DNA from: Bradysia coprophila
Taxonomy: Eukaryota; Arthropoda; Insecta; Diptera; Sciaridae
Length of the DNA stretch: 64,000 nt
Direction of reading: 5' to 3'
Assembly (NCBI RefSeq): GCF_014529535.1
Contig: NW_023503295.1
Location: 237,702 to 301,701 of the forward strand
The notes beneath the pieces were generated by a model that did no database searches, was not told where the DNA came from, and saw only the letters and a program-made list of their open reading frames with translations. Below are positions 12,101-22,275 of the stretch, in pieces. Position 1 is the stretch's first letter. Every line of letters starts with the position of its first letter. A program made the position numbers and the translations under genes.

Positions 12101-15100
12101 GTTTAGGTGTACATATTTCATCATAGATGCATCCAAACTTCATAAGACCCTATTTGGCCCAAAAGCACATTAAATTACCTTTTAAATGATACCCCACACG
12201 ACCATGTACGTTTTGTGTACCTCTACAAATTTCATGAAGAACAGTGTAAGTCTTTAGTTGAAAACTTCAACTGCACATATTTCAGTGTCGATGAATTTTA
12301 AACCCAATAGGTCCCTGTTCGGCTCAATAGTAAATGTTATTACCTTTCTAATGACACCCCACACGACCCTGTACGGCTCGTGTAACTGGAGAAATTTTCG
12401 GTAGGCTGTTTTTCAAAAGAATCCCTCTATAAACAATTGAAGTAAGAGATTGATCGTAATACGTTTGTTGTTTTTATGACCTTTTAAGTTGTTTTTAATG
12501 TTTTTCAGCTAAACCGATAACATTCGGACGGTTTTTAAGAGAAACCATAATTCACGAATTTTTGGAATTTTCTGGAATTTATTTCTCTAAAATGGGCACT
12601 GAATCCAACGTTTAAGTAATTGATTTCTTGAAATTTTATTTCTAACCTTTTAGAAACGATAAGCGCACAACGATTGAATCTGTTACTTCATTTGTGCATG
12701 CAAAATCTATCACTTCAATATTTTGATCACACATTTCGCAATATAACAGAAACTAACTAGAGTTCATCGCTTATATTCTTGTCACAGTTGTCGATAGCAG
12801 ATGCGACTAGCCTCTTTGATAATATGTGAATCGAAGAATACGTATGTGGTAATGATATACATAAAAATATGTTCTACAAAGTTTGGTCTCCACCAGCGCA
12901 CTTTAAGCATGAGTAGTACTCTAAATAGAGTCCTGAAACTGGACACTCAAACTTTTCACACCATAAAAAAGTGTGAAAATTTTTCCATTTGACAGCTGTC
13001 ATTTGAAGCACTTTTGCTTGAAGTGCGTCGGCTCCACCAAAAAAGATAGCCAAAAGGATAAACAAAAGAACGAAAGTAATCCAACTTTCTATCAAAATAA
13101 TCCTTTGCAGAAAATGAAGCTTGGGTTGGCCATACCGATGGCTCGACTGCTCAAAATTTTGAAATTTCAAAAATCCGGCCCTGAGGGAGAATGACAAAAT
13201 TTGTCGTTCATACTAATATGGAGCTGTATAAAGAATGTCGACTGCTGACGACTAGGTAACATTAAGAAGAGAAATCTTGAGATTGAAAACCTTGGTCAGA
13301 TTTTCAATTTTTTTCCTTCAATTTTTGAGAATTTGCTACACTTTCAAGTGACCGCGCCCGCGTTATTAACCGAATAACGTTCGATTGCACTTCGCGATTG
13401 CCTTTCGAAAACTGGTATCGTTGAAATACTGATAAGAAATGCTAAACATTTTACGATTTTACAATCAAATTATCGATTTCATTTTATCGGCTGACTGTAA
13501 TTGGCTTTGCCAAAGACTATTTTTGCAGCTAATCGTCAATAGATTAGCGTCTGTTAGCAATCGGTTTTTGTGTTTATCAAAAGATCGTCTCTGTTTATTG
13601 TACTAGTTTGTTGGATGTAAGAGGCACAGTGAATTATTTACCTTGAGATCCAATTGACTCGAGTCAGTTTCACAGAATCCGTTTTTAAACATCTTCTGAT
13701 GCGCTTTCTTAAACTCGTCCATCAGTGCATTGTGCTTGTCATTGTCTCCACCAACGACACTTCTTTTATTGTTCACCATGTCCTTTGTTTTGGCACCGCC
13801 ATCGACACGTAAACCCTAGAACAGATTTTTATTTCTTGGTTGAAAGTTCCATCAAAACGCTGCCCATGCAGTCTTACCTCCAATCGTCTTTTCAACTCAT
13901 CGCCAATAGCCGAATTGAGGCTAGTCCGTTCATTGTTCGCTGGCACATTTGTGGTATTCGACGGGACAGTTTTCTCTTGATGGGAAAAGCGAATCGGTGG
14001 CGGAGGTGGTATTTTACATCTCACCTTGCCGTCGCAATTCGGTTGGTCGGACGTACCGCGATGCACTTCGACAATGACGGTTTTGGTCGAACATTTACGC
14101 GATACGAAACATATGTCGGCTAATTTGCCGTCGTTCGTCAAGCTTTGCTGGTTATTGCAGGCCGACAAGTCGCTGTTAATTTTGACCTTGACCGTATTTT
14201 TGGAATTGTCGTTTAGGGTGGTATGTTCACCAAATTTATGGATGGTCGATGAATGATCGGTTTGATCGCGGATCGTCGGAATGAGAGTGCTATTGATTTC
14301 GGTACCGTTTTCCGACAATTTGATAATCGTTGTGTTACTTTCGCGGTCGCGTTTCACAATGTTCACCGGTTCCTCTCCGATTGACGGATTTACAACGTAA
14401 ATACCTTTATTCTTGCAATTATGGCTGTTCCGGTATTTCAATCGATTTTGTCCGATTCTGTAACGATGCAACTTTTAAGACTTTCAAGTCGAAGTTAGTT
14501 CATGAACGTCAATACTTCTCAGCACAATCTTCCTCTTTGACAATACTCAGTCTTTTCGATGATTGGTCATTCCAGCATGGACTCTGGTCCCCGGTTATGC
14601 TGCTTGCTGAACTATTATAGCCACTTGACTCGCCGGGGAATAGATTAAGACCAGCACCGGTTCTAACTATGAGTTCCAGGTCATGGGATTGTTTCATTGC
14701 TGCCACCGCCTGTGTCGGGTAATTATAAATACTTAAGATTTTATCGAATCGAATCGATAAAGTGAGCTAGAAACCTACGTCGCTAAATGCGATATCCGTA
14801 AAGTCAACTCCGTTACAACTGAGTATTTGATCACCAGGTCTTAAGCCAGTTTCTCGTGCAATTCCAACATCTTTCGTAAATTGAACGAACACTCCTGGCT
14901 TCCACTCAGGCCCTTTGCATATTCTAGAATTCATTTTCGGTTAACAAAAGGTGAGTTCATCCAAAATCAAAAGAAAGTAGAAAATGTTTACCCCAGGCCC
15001 AGTTTTGTTCGTGGCGCTACTTTTAAATTGATTCGAACATCTCGACAATGGTATTGGTCTAGTTTATCGAATTTTTCTCGAGTGCTTTCCTTTGGTACAA

Positions 15101-18100
15101 TGTGCCATGTAAGCAGATCTGTGCTGTGTCTGTAATACGTAAAATTTTAAATAAATTTAAGTGAGGTGCCAATCGCGCATTGCCACTTTATAATACTTCG
15201 GCTATTCGAACATCGTTCGAACATTGTGCGAATAGCCAGTACAGTCTAAAGTGACTATTCGCACAATGAGCGAATAGCATTTTGATAAATTAAAAGTATT
15301 TCGAAATTTCTGTTTGAATTTAAATCTTTTCAGTCCCATCCAGGTCGAGTCTAATTTTATATCGGTGGTGTAGCTTCTCTAAAATTTGGCCCTGGTACTA
15401 AGTTGAAGATTGAATGAAAGTCATATTAGAAAAGTGGTGACGGGAAAAATCTCTGAGTGTATTATCGTTGCAGCGGCGATAATATCGTTTCATGGACGAT
15501 AATATCGTTGCTAGGACGATATTATTGTTTCAGAAAACGATAGTATCGTCCGGAAAACGATATTATTGTCGTCTGATACGATAATATCGTATCAAAAACA
15601 ATAATATCGTTTCAATCGGCGATAATATCGTTGCATGGGCGATAATATCGTTGCACGGACGATAATATTGTTACAGAAAACGATATTATCGTCCGGAAAA
15701 CGATATTATCGTCCGGAAAACGATATTATTGTCGTCTAATACGATATTATTGTCGCTCGGACGATAATATTGTTTCACGGGTGATAATATCATATCAGAA
15801 ATGATAATATCGTTTCCTGTACGATAACTTAGGTGTTAATTTTTTTCTCCTCGCATCGTCTAATAATTAGTCTGTGTAACTTTTATATAAAATATTTAAA
15901 TTTACAGAAGCAAATTATAGACGTCAACTGAATTCACCCTTCAATTAGAAAGGTGTTTGGTTTGCCATAGAAAGATAAAAGATGGGTTCTGGAGATATTA
16001 TAACTAGAAATGGAAATAACAAATGAATGGAATTTTCAATAATTTTTAGTGAATAATTTAACTGGACTACTGGACTACGTGTAACGATAATATCGTCTCA
16101 TGGGCGATAATATCGTTGCAGGGACGATAATATTGTTACAGATAACGATATTATCGTCCGGAAAACGATATTATTGTCTTCTAATATGATATTATCGTCG
16201 CTCGGACGATAACATTGTTTCACGGGTGATAATATAATATCAGAAATGATAATATTGTTTCTAGGACGATAATATCGTCTCACTGGTGATATTATCACTG
16301 CAGAAACGATAATATTGTTGCATGAAACGATATTATCGTCGCAAAAACAATAATATCGTTTCAATCTGCGATAATATCGTTTCATGGACGATAATATCGT
16401 TGCAGGGACGATAATATTGTTGCAGAAAACGATATTATCGTGTGGAAAACGATATTATTGTCGTCTAATACGATATTATCATCGTTCGGACGATAATATC
16501 GTTTCATGTGCGATAATATTGTTGCACGGATGATAATATTGTTACAGAAAACGATATTATCGTCCGGAAAACGATAATATTGTCGTCAAATACGATATTA
16601 TCGTCGCTCAGACGATAATATTGTCGTCAAATACGATATTATCGTCGCTCAGACGATAATATCGTTGCACGGACGATAATATTGTTACAGAAAACGATAT
16701 TATTGTCTGGAGAACGATATTATTGTCGTCTAATACGATATTATCGTCGCTCGGACGATAATATCGTTTCATGTGCGATAATATTGTTGCACGGATGATA
16801 ATATTGTTACAGAAAACGATATTATCGTCCGGAAAACGATAATATTGTCGTCAAATACGATATTATCGTCGCTCAGACGATAATATCGTTGCAGTGACGA
16901 TAATATTGTTGCAGAAAACGATATTATCGTGTGGAAAACGATAGTATTGTCGTCTAATACGATATTATCGTCGCTCGGACGATAATATCGTTTCATGTGC
17001 GATAATATTGTTGCACGGATGATAATATTGTTACAGAAAACGATATTATCGTCCGGAAAACGATAATATTGTCGTCAAATACGATATTATCGTCGCTCAG
17101 ACGATAATATCGTTGCACGGACGATAATATTGTTACAGAAAACGATATTATTGTCTGGAGAACGATATTATTGTCGTCTAATACGATATTATCGTCGCTC
17201 GGACGATAATATCGTTTCATGTGCGATAATATTGTTGCACGGATGATAATATTGTTACAGAAAACGATATTATCGTCCGGAAAACGATAATATTGTCGTC
17301 AAATACGATATTATCGTCGCTCAGACGATAATATCGTTGCAGTGACGATAATATTGTTGCAGAAAACGATAGTATCGTGTGGAAAACGATATTATTGTCG
17401 TCTAATACGATATTATCGTCGCTCGGACGATAATATCGTTTCATGTGCGATAATATTGTTGCACGGATGATAATATTGTTACAGAAAACGATATTATCGT
17501 CCGGAAAACGATAATATTGTCGTCAAATACGATATTATCGTCGCTCAGACGATAATATCGTTGCACGGACGATAATATTGTTACAGAAAACGATAATATC
17601 GTCACAGCGACGATATTATTGTTTCAAAAACGATATTATCGTCCCCGACGATAATACACTCGGACATTTTTCCCTAGCCCTAGAAAAGTTAGTCCCTCAC
17701 ACGGCTTTTTTCATTTTCTTCATTTTAAGAGTGATATCGCCAAATCTTCAGGTGATTTTTTTAACTTTGGGAACAAGCGGTCTCCGATTTTAATGAGTGA
17801 TAGCTCGGTGGATTCGTCTTTCAATTCTAAGAAACACGTATCTTTCACCTTTTCTAAAAAAAATATTTTTCTGTGAAAAGAGTTCAAAAGTGAAGACATG
17901 TCAGAGGGTACCGAAAACAGTTTCTCGACAATAACTCAAGAAAAATTTATTTTAAATTGTAGTAATGTTGTACGAATGTCGGCCTTGGGAAGAAACATTT
18001 TTCATCTTTTAGATAGTGTAACAATTAGACATCGATTTCAAAGCGTGACTGAGGTGGTGTGCAATTTCTACACGGTCAGTATCGTCAGGAGCCATTTTAT

Positions 18101-19279
18101 CGTTTTTTTTTAGACGATATGAAACTTCTACAAAACGATATTATGGTTCCTGACGATATTGACCATGTAGAAATGTCGCTACTCCTCCTCAATCATCACA
18201 AATATAGAATGCATGTTCAGGATATAGATTGACTGATAAAATTATACACATCAATGCACAATGTGTAGCTTTAACAGTTGAAGCGCAGAAAGTCCATTCA
18301 AAGGACTGACAGATTTTTTATCATTCGTCTCATAATTCTATTGAACATTTTCACTACTTTGAGCATCTGCATCGACTACAACTATGTCTTGAATATGACG
18401 ACAGGTATACAAGCATTTTTCCCACTAATGTGATTATAAAACAGTTCAGAGGTCAATTTTAGGGTACCGTTCATAAATCTTTCGAATCTCTATTTCTACA
18501 AATGAAAATGTTTTAACGAAGTTCGGTTAGTATACGTCAATTGCAATCTGCTCATTTTACGAAAACAAAAAATTAGAAGACCACGAAGAGCCCATAAAAA
18601 ACATTTTTCGTAAAAATTAATTGGTACGTGTATGATCACGTCTCTACGCAAACTACATTTAAAGTCCACACAGTTATCATGCAACGAAATTCTTGGAATT
18701 TTGTCTTTACAATTTTCAGAAACACGTACGATCGACACAAAAGTTTGGACACTTTTTTTGGACATTTCTTTCGTGCATACTTACTCTTTTACAGGCAGAA
18801 TTCCGACACCTAAGAAATTAAGTTCATGATCATTAAATATACGTTTACAGAGCAACACGAATATCTTTATTTTTGACTTACTTCGGACTCGTAACGTTAA
18901 TCGATTGGCACACGATATGTATTGGGACAATTCTCTGTGAACGGCATCGTCGACAATGTACCCATTTACTCGAATGATCTGATCGCCGACCTGTGAATGG
19001 AACCGATTTTGCTTGTGATAAATCAATAAAAAATATTTCAATGAACTGTACCTTCAGACCGCGAATGTCTGCCTCACTTTCCGGATCAACGTGGGATACG
19101 AAAAATCCGATACCGAATTCTCGTCCACCGCGTATAGAGAATCCAAATGTGGCCGATTGACAGGACAATCGATAGAGTCCACTGTTGCGCACGAGTCGAA
19201 CGATTCGCACTCGAGCTGGTGCCATGCGTGATGTGCAACTGCTGTTTGACGATGTGATTATGTCGCTGTGATCGGTCAT
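5499..19279 (-). CDS. dysc: Whirlin/dyschronic-like PDZ scaffold protein (C-terminus not found)
   Basis: Ten exons in continuous phase, read on the minus strand: 19279-19052, 18990-18882, 18809-18785, 15129-14992, 14923-14779, 14709-14516, 14457-13878, 13815-13642, 6175-5810 and 5755-5499, encoding 738 residues so far. Two PDZ domains are clear (about residues 22-112 and 150-235), separated by the whirlin-type linker VGILPVKE and followed by a conserved segment with GESSGYNSSASS. Whirlin-family proteins organise membrane and synaptic complexes; the Drosophila homologue dyschronic affects circadian output and the Slowpoke channel. The final donor GTAAGT at 5498 requires at least one more exon, which I could not identify. 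Introns 3 (3.7 kb) and 8 (7.5 kb) are packed with transposon relics. Confidence 0.9.
6757..8384. mobile_element. 1.6-kb foldback element flanked by TTAA
   Basis: The ends read GGCCCGTCATTAGGAAATG and its inverse, and both are immediately flanked by TTAA (6753-6756 and 8385-8388). The arms are several hundred bp long and nearly complementary. The centre (about 7520-7990) holds dispersed CTCAGCGGAG-type subrepeats in both orientations. Each arm contains a short open reading start followed by a splice-donor-like AG|GTGAG (about 8252-8294 on +, 6840-6903 on -). A separate MITE is inserted in the left arm at 7021-7247. TTAA flanks suggest a piggyBac-type mobiliser; no transposase is present. The element lies in dysc intron 8. 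Confidence 0.7.
7021..7247. mobile_element. 227-bp palindromic MITE (family D), copy 1
   Basis: The terminal inverted repeats start CAAGGCTGTATACTT and extend about 60 bp inward. The flanking 8-bp duplication is ATAAGTAC (7013-7020 and 7248-7255). A second copy of identical length is at 38170-38396. CA...TG ends with an 8-bp duplication fit hAT-type mobilisation (inference). It is nested in the TTAA foldback arm, so it inserted after that element. Confidence 0.85.
8479..8598. mobile_element. 120-bp palindromic MITE (family A), copy 1
   Basis: Ends GGTTGCTAGGAATC and GATTCCCTAACACC; the inverted repeats of about 40 bp contain CTCGCGCCGCGTCATTC, unusually GC-rich for this locus. A perfect 8-bp duplication TCCGAAAG (8471-8478, 8599-8606) flanks it. 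Three more 120-bp copies are present at 27951, 39139 and 39910. Confidence 0.9.
8607..11045. other. dysc intron 8: mostly featureless AT-rich DNA
   Basis: Near 8788 there is a lone arm CAGTGGACGTCAGTGAAA of the mariner-like MITE seen complete at 34326-34516. A 49-bp hairpin (17-bp arms CATGTAAATATTCATTC, 10166-10182 and 10199-10215) lies further in. Two open frames (10327-10527 on - and 10623-10964 on +) have AT-driven composition and are not supported as genes. Confidence 0.4.
11046..11585 (+). pseudogene. 5'-truncated non-LTR retroelement fragment (endonuclease-like C-terminus)
   Basis: From about 11046 to the stop at 11515 the frame is colinear with the last 150 residues of the larger copy at 26237-27382: AFSSAGFPN, GISRDDGKRPDG, the WDVTVRDTLAPSY stretch and the same last residues DDFYLL. 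After the stop, both copies share AGATCGTTTTTTTN with a small GC hairpin and end near an AATAAAT-rich tail (about 11575-11585). Truncation at the 5' side with an intact 3' end is the usual outcome of target-primed reverse transcription. It lies in dysc intron 8, antisense to dysc. Confidence 0.75.
11633..12427. mobile_element. Foldback element (family E), copy 1
   Basis: Long inverted repeats begin GAGGGATTCTTTTGAAAAAC and run to the middle of the element (about 12090). A second, similarly sized copy lies at 22811-23735 and part of a third at 55255-55354 plus 56557 onward. Internal landmarks such as CGTGTGGGGTGTCATT recur in both arms. No transposase or long ORF is present; open frames across it are palindrome shadows. 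No clear target duplication is seen here. Confidence 0.75.
12428..13641. other. dysc intron 8, 5' part, with a degenerate family C MITE
   Basis: 12892-13048 resembles the MITE at 25744-25905: it has CGCACTTTAAGCATGAG at one end and CTTTTGCTTGAAGTGCG at the other, and imperfect flanks resembling CTCCACC. The rest shows no gene; the intron ends at the dysc exon 8 donor (13641). Confidence 0.5.
13642..15129 (-). CDS. dysc: dysc exons 4-8: PDZ2 and proline-rich linker
   Basis: Five exons separated by 58-69 nt introns. Exons 4 and 5 join in the middle of the PDZ2 binding loop (TKLGLG / ICKGPEWKPG) and continue with RPGDQILSCNGVDF. Exon 6 carries the conserved SPCWND and SSKRLSIV segment. Exon 7 (580 nt) is low in recognisable structure and contains a PPPPPP tract near residue 440. 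Exon 8 has MDEFKKAHQKMF, which resembles the conserved segment after the linker in fly orthologues. All junction phases agree (2, 0, 2, 0, 0). Confidence 0.88.
15130..15435. other. dysc intron 3, proximal part, with a short inverted repeat
   Basis: At about 15200-15280 ATTCGAACATCGTTCGAACATTGTGCGAATAG-like half-sites recur in both orientations (GTGCGAATAG near 15227, CTATTCGCAC near 15254). Nothing coding is seen. Confidence 0.35.
15436..17680. mobile_element. CGATA foldback element: 20-bp palindrome satellite with a 9-bp target duplication
   Basis: The element is flanked by TAGAAAAGT on both sides (15427-15435 and 17681-17689). Its ends share GGGAAAAAT and GAGTGTATTATCG in inverted orientation. 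The body is almost entirely a tandem of 20- or 21-bp monomers, each holding the quasi-palindrome CGATAATATCG or its complement. From about 16765 to 17580 eleven monomers form a 224-bp higher-order unit repeated three times or more. A 250-bp foreign segment (15826-16077) interrupts it. Nine-bp duplications and arms made of short tandem repeats are known for Drosophila FB elements and Mutator-type foldbacks; this resemblance is structural, not by homology. It lies in dysc intron 3. Confidence 0.85.
15826..16077. repeat. Mosaic insert inside the CGATA element
   Basis: The first 55 bp (TAACTTAGG to TAGTCTGTGTAA) match 20704-20760. Near 15990 the string GGAGATATTATAACTAGAAA matches copies near 20156 and 21078. 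The palindrome array resumes at 16084. Both matching sites belong to the GGAGATAA array 4-5 kb away, so the insert was copied from, or shares a source with, that locus. Confidence 0.6.
17729..18062. mobile_element. Left arm of a TTAA-flanked foldback
   Basis: Begins GAGTGATATCGCCAAATC directly after TTAA (17725-17728) and is inverted relative to 445-753. It runs through the conserved GAAGACATGTCAGAGGGTACC and ACGAATGTCGGCC landmarks. After about 18062 it passes into a small CGATA-type palindrome; a matching right arm is not present, so the copy is broken. Confidence 0.6.
18063..18176. repeat. Short CGATA-type palindrome with CTACACGGTCA ends
   Basis: TTTCTACACGGTCAGTATCG at the left is matched in inverted orientation by CGATATTGACCATGTAGAAA at the right, with a centre of ACGAT-type motifs. 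The same border occurs at about 410-437, indicating a second element class that also uses the CGATA motif. The remaining dysc intron to 18784 shows nothing recognisable. Confidence 0.6.
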
Positions 19280-19281
19280 TG
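18785..19281 (-). CDS. dysc: dysc exons 1-3: start codon, PDZ1 and a 25-nt micro-exon
   Basis: The exon starting at 19281 follows an acceptor (GATATTTCAG), so an upstream 5' UTR exon exists. The first ATG (19279) gives MTDHSDII. PDZ1 shows the carboxylate-binding loop FGFSIRGG and continues into the next exon with VGDQIIRVNG. A 25-nt micro-exon (18809-18785, GTAAGT donor) supplies SVGILPVKE by split codons on both sides. Without it the frame is lost, and the peptide matches the whirlin linker, so the micro-exon is well supported despite its size. Confidence 0.88.
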
Positions 19282-20030
19282 CTGAAATATCAAAATATAA
19301 AAATGAGGAAGTCAAGAGAAACAATAACACGAAAATTGGCTAACGTAATTTTGTCCTCTTGTTACAATTGAATTCGACACACCTATCTGGTGCGGTGGAG
19401 TAACTTTATTTTTTTCTTTTTCTTTTTTCTTGCGAAAGTGATTTTGTTTGAGTTTTTTTTTTCTTCATCACTCGCTATTTTGAATCAAAAGCTCAAATGT
19501 AATTTAAAAATTATAATACGTCTCTTTTGAAGCCAGTTCTTGTAACGTACGTACAATTGTACTTTTTTTTCCGAATTACTAAAGAGTTTAATAAACTCAT
19601 TCGAAATGAACTTAAACATTTAATCTTTTGAGAAAATCTGTAACGAATTAATTATCGTTTCAGCTACTGCATGGCATTTTGAGAAAAAAGAAAAAAACAA
19701 ACTTTTTCTCGTCTAAGATTTATCAAGTTATAATAAATGCAATGTTTTGGCATAAAGTTGTAATATTTGTAACAACATGATTTTTCACACATTAATCACG
19801 TCTGGTAATTATGTCTTCTCGTAAATGTAAATTCAATCATCATAATGTAGTACAATTGAAGGAATTATTGTTGCAGGTAGGTTAACTCTTCTGTTACATA
19901 TGTAGACCATGTAGCTATGGGAATTAAAATGGATAAATTGTCATTCAAAAGAGACTTCCTATGTCATTTTTTTGTCGAATGAAGAAATTTTAATTAAGTT
20001 GGTCATTGATTTTATTACCGATAGTAATAT
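19282..20030. other. 5' flank or first intron of dysc
   Basis: AT-rich with poly-T/pyrimidine tracts near 19409-19465. The acceptor just before the dysc start codon implies that a 5' UTR exon lies upstream on the minus strand; I cannot locate it from sequence alone. Confidence 0.35.
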
Positions 20031-21440
20031 TTCGGTTGATAAAAAATATAAAAAAGGAGATATAAGTGGAGATAAAAAAGTGTGATGTGGAGATATGAAA
20101 CTCCAAATTGGAGATAAATTCCATAGAAAATTGGAGATAATTAAATCTAATTTCGGAGATAATAAAATGAGTTTTGGAGATATTATAACTAGAAATGGAA
20201 TGGAGATAAAATAAATTAAAAAGTGAAGATAATAATTTCAGAAAAGGAGATAACATCAGAGATTAAAAATTTAAAAAAGGAGATACTATAACTCCGTTTT
20301 CAATCAAATTATCTCCGCTTCTCTATCTCCGTTTCTCAATTCTTTATCTACCGTTTTAAGTTTCAGTGCATCTACCTTACTGTTTCTTAATTCTCAGTTT
20401 CTCAATTATTTATCTGGACGGTGATATCCGTTGATTGTAATTTTATTTCAACTTTAAGTTATTCATCTGCATTTCCTAACGATAGACAATAGAGGTAAAC
20501 GTTTATAATTTGTATAGTTCGTATGTATCCTGATTCGTATAGTCCGGTCGTTGCGACGACAATTTGGCAAAAGGTCAGGAACAGGATGTTTGACAAAAAG
20601 TTAGAAGGTACATAAAAAGCGTTTTAACACGCCGAGCGATCCGGCCCATTGCCCCGGAGCGAAGCGGAGGGCCGCAATGCGAGCCGGGCGCCGGAACGGT
20701 GTCGGTAACTTAGGAGTTAATTTTTTTTCTCTCGCATCGTCTAATAATTAGTCTGTGTAATTGTTCTCGCCGTAAAGGCGTTTAGTCCGTTCCTAGGGAA
20801 TTCATCTTTTTACGAAATGTAACGTAAATGAGATTAGTTCGTCAGCCTAGCAAAGTTGGTCGCGCTTGCTAGCAAGTTGGTAAGTTGGTTCCAACCTACC
20901 GACTTTGGAAAACTCGCAAAAATCTTCGTCATGACGACCAGACTATAAAAAAGTTGGTATGTTTAAAGTTGGTTGATACTTCACGGAGATAGTTCTTGCA
21001 AATTACATATGATGACACAGAACTAGTTTTTGTTCATTCTCCGATATATATATGGAGATAATAAAATGAGTTTTGGAGATATTATAACTAGAAATGGAGA
21101 TAAGAAATGTATGGAATGGAGATAAAATAAATTAAAAAGTGAAGATAATAATTTCAGAAAAGGAGATAACATCAGAGATTAAAAATTTAAAAGCGAAGAT
21201 ACCAAGTGGAGATAAAAAAACTAAAAACAGAGATAACAAATTTAAAAAAGGAGATACTATAACTCCGTTTTCAATCAAATTATCTCCATTTGTTAATTTT
21301 TTATCTCCGTTCCTTGTTATTTAATCTCAAGTTTTAGTTAATTTATCGGCATTTTTTAATTATTTATCTCCATTTTTCGATTGTTTATCTCCATTTTTAC
21401 TATTTTTATCTCCTTTTTTCAATTTTTTGTCTGCCGTTTA
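20031..21440. repeat. GGAGATAA-rich array with mirrored TTATCTCC half and a GC-rich hairpin
   Basis: 20050-20290 and 21050-21260 are built of short irregular units around GGAGATAA. 20295-20400 and 21262-21430 carry the complementary TTATCTCC units, so each block can fold back. The stretch from GAGTTTTGGAGATATTATAA is duplicated almost identically at 20168 and 21067. Between the blocks lies a GC-rich stretch (20630-20702) with CATTGCCCCGG / GCCGCAATG inverted arms, very unlike the surrounding base composition. No gene is supported. Confidence 0.6.
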
Positions 21441-21949
21441 TTACGATCCATTTTATTACTTGTTTACCAACATTGTAACTCCTGTGATTAGGAACTATTT
21501 TTGGATTTTTTTCAAAATTATTTTGCGACATTCTCCTACATTTTCCCGCCTATCAAAAAATCAAAAATTAATTTTCCGATAATTATGGAAAAAGTGGGAA
21601 ATGTTTCCACAACAGTGGTCCATGCCTTTCATATTAAGTCTTGACGATATTGACTAAAACAATTCCCTGTCTTATATATTATCGCTTGAATGTATTAATT
21701 GAAATAGTCGGTTTGTCCTCGCTTAAAATACAGGAAATTTCCCAATTTTTTACAGAAATCAATTTTGTAAAAATTACGAAAAATTAAAAAAAAAAAACAA
21801 GGAAAATTATGTCCCAAAAGCATTGCTTGCCTTTAAAGTTAGGGCTTGAAAATATATTGATTGATAAAGGCTGCTAGGAATTCTGAAATTGGTCCTTTGA
21901 TCTCTCTTAAAATGGTTGAAAAATTTCTGCACAGTTGTAACTGTTGTAT

Positions 21950-22275
21950 AAGCACGGAAAAAACGGAAAATGTCAATGTACGTCTGATTCGATCACGATT
22001 TACGTGTGAGTCGCAAATACTACATCTCCTACGTAGTATGTACATCGAAGTCGTGAAATTTTACGTCTAAATCGTACAATAAACGACTGAGTGAACCATT
22101 GGTTTTGTACATTGAGTGAGGACAAAACCAATGGTTCACTCAGCCGTTTATTGTACGATGTAGACGTAGAATTTTACGACTTCGATGTACATACTACGTA
22201 CGAGACGTAGCATTTGCGACCCACACGTAAAACGTGATCGACTCAAACGTACATCGACATTTTGTGTTTTTTCCT
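21950..22275. repeat. Long palindrome with about 150-bp arms
   Basis: The left arm includes ATGTCAATGTACGTCTGATTC and ends AACCATTGGTTTTGTAC; the right arm is its inverse through ATTTTACGACTTCGATG. Arms are imperfect. It is a non-autonomous foldback or MITE without an identified second copy in this window. The flanks 21441-21949 and 22276-22810 show no gene. Confidence 0.6.

Noticed and set aside
13725..14620. Plus-strand frames antisense to dysc exons 6-8
   Set aside because: Shadows of the minus-strand dysc exons, which have matching splice phases and clear protein homology.
16769..17444. Three 75-residue minus-strand open frames of near-identical sequence
   Set aside because: They are products of the 224-bp CGATA higher-order repeat; 224 is not a multiple of 3 and the frames end where the repeat phase shifts.
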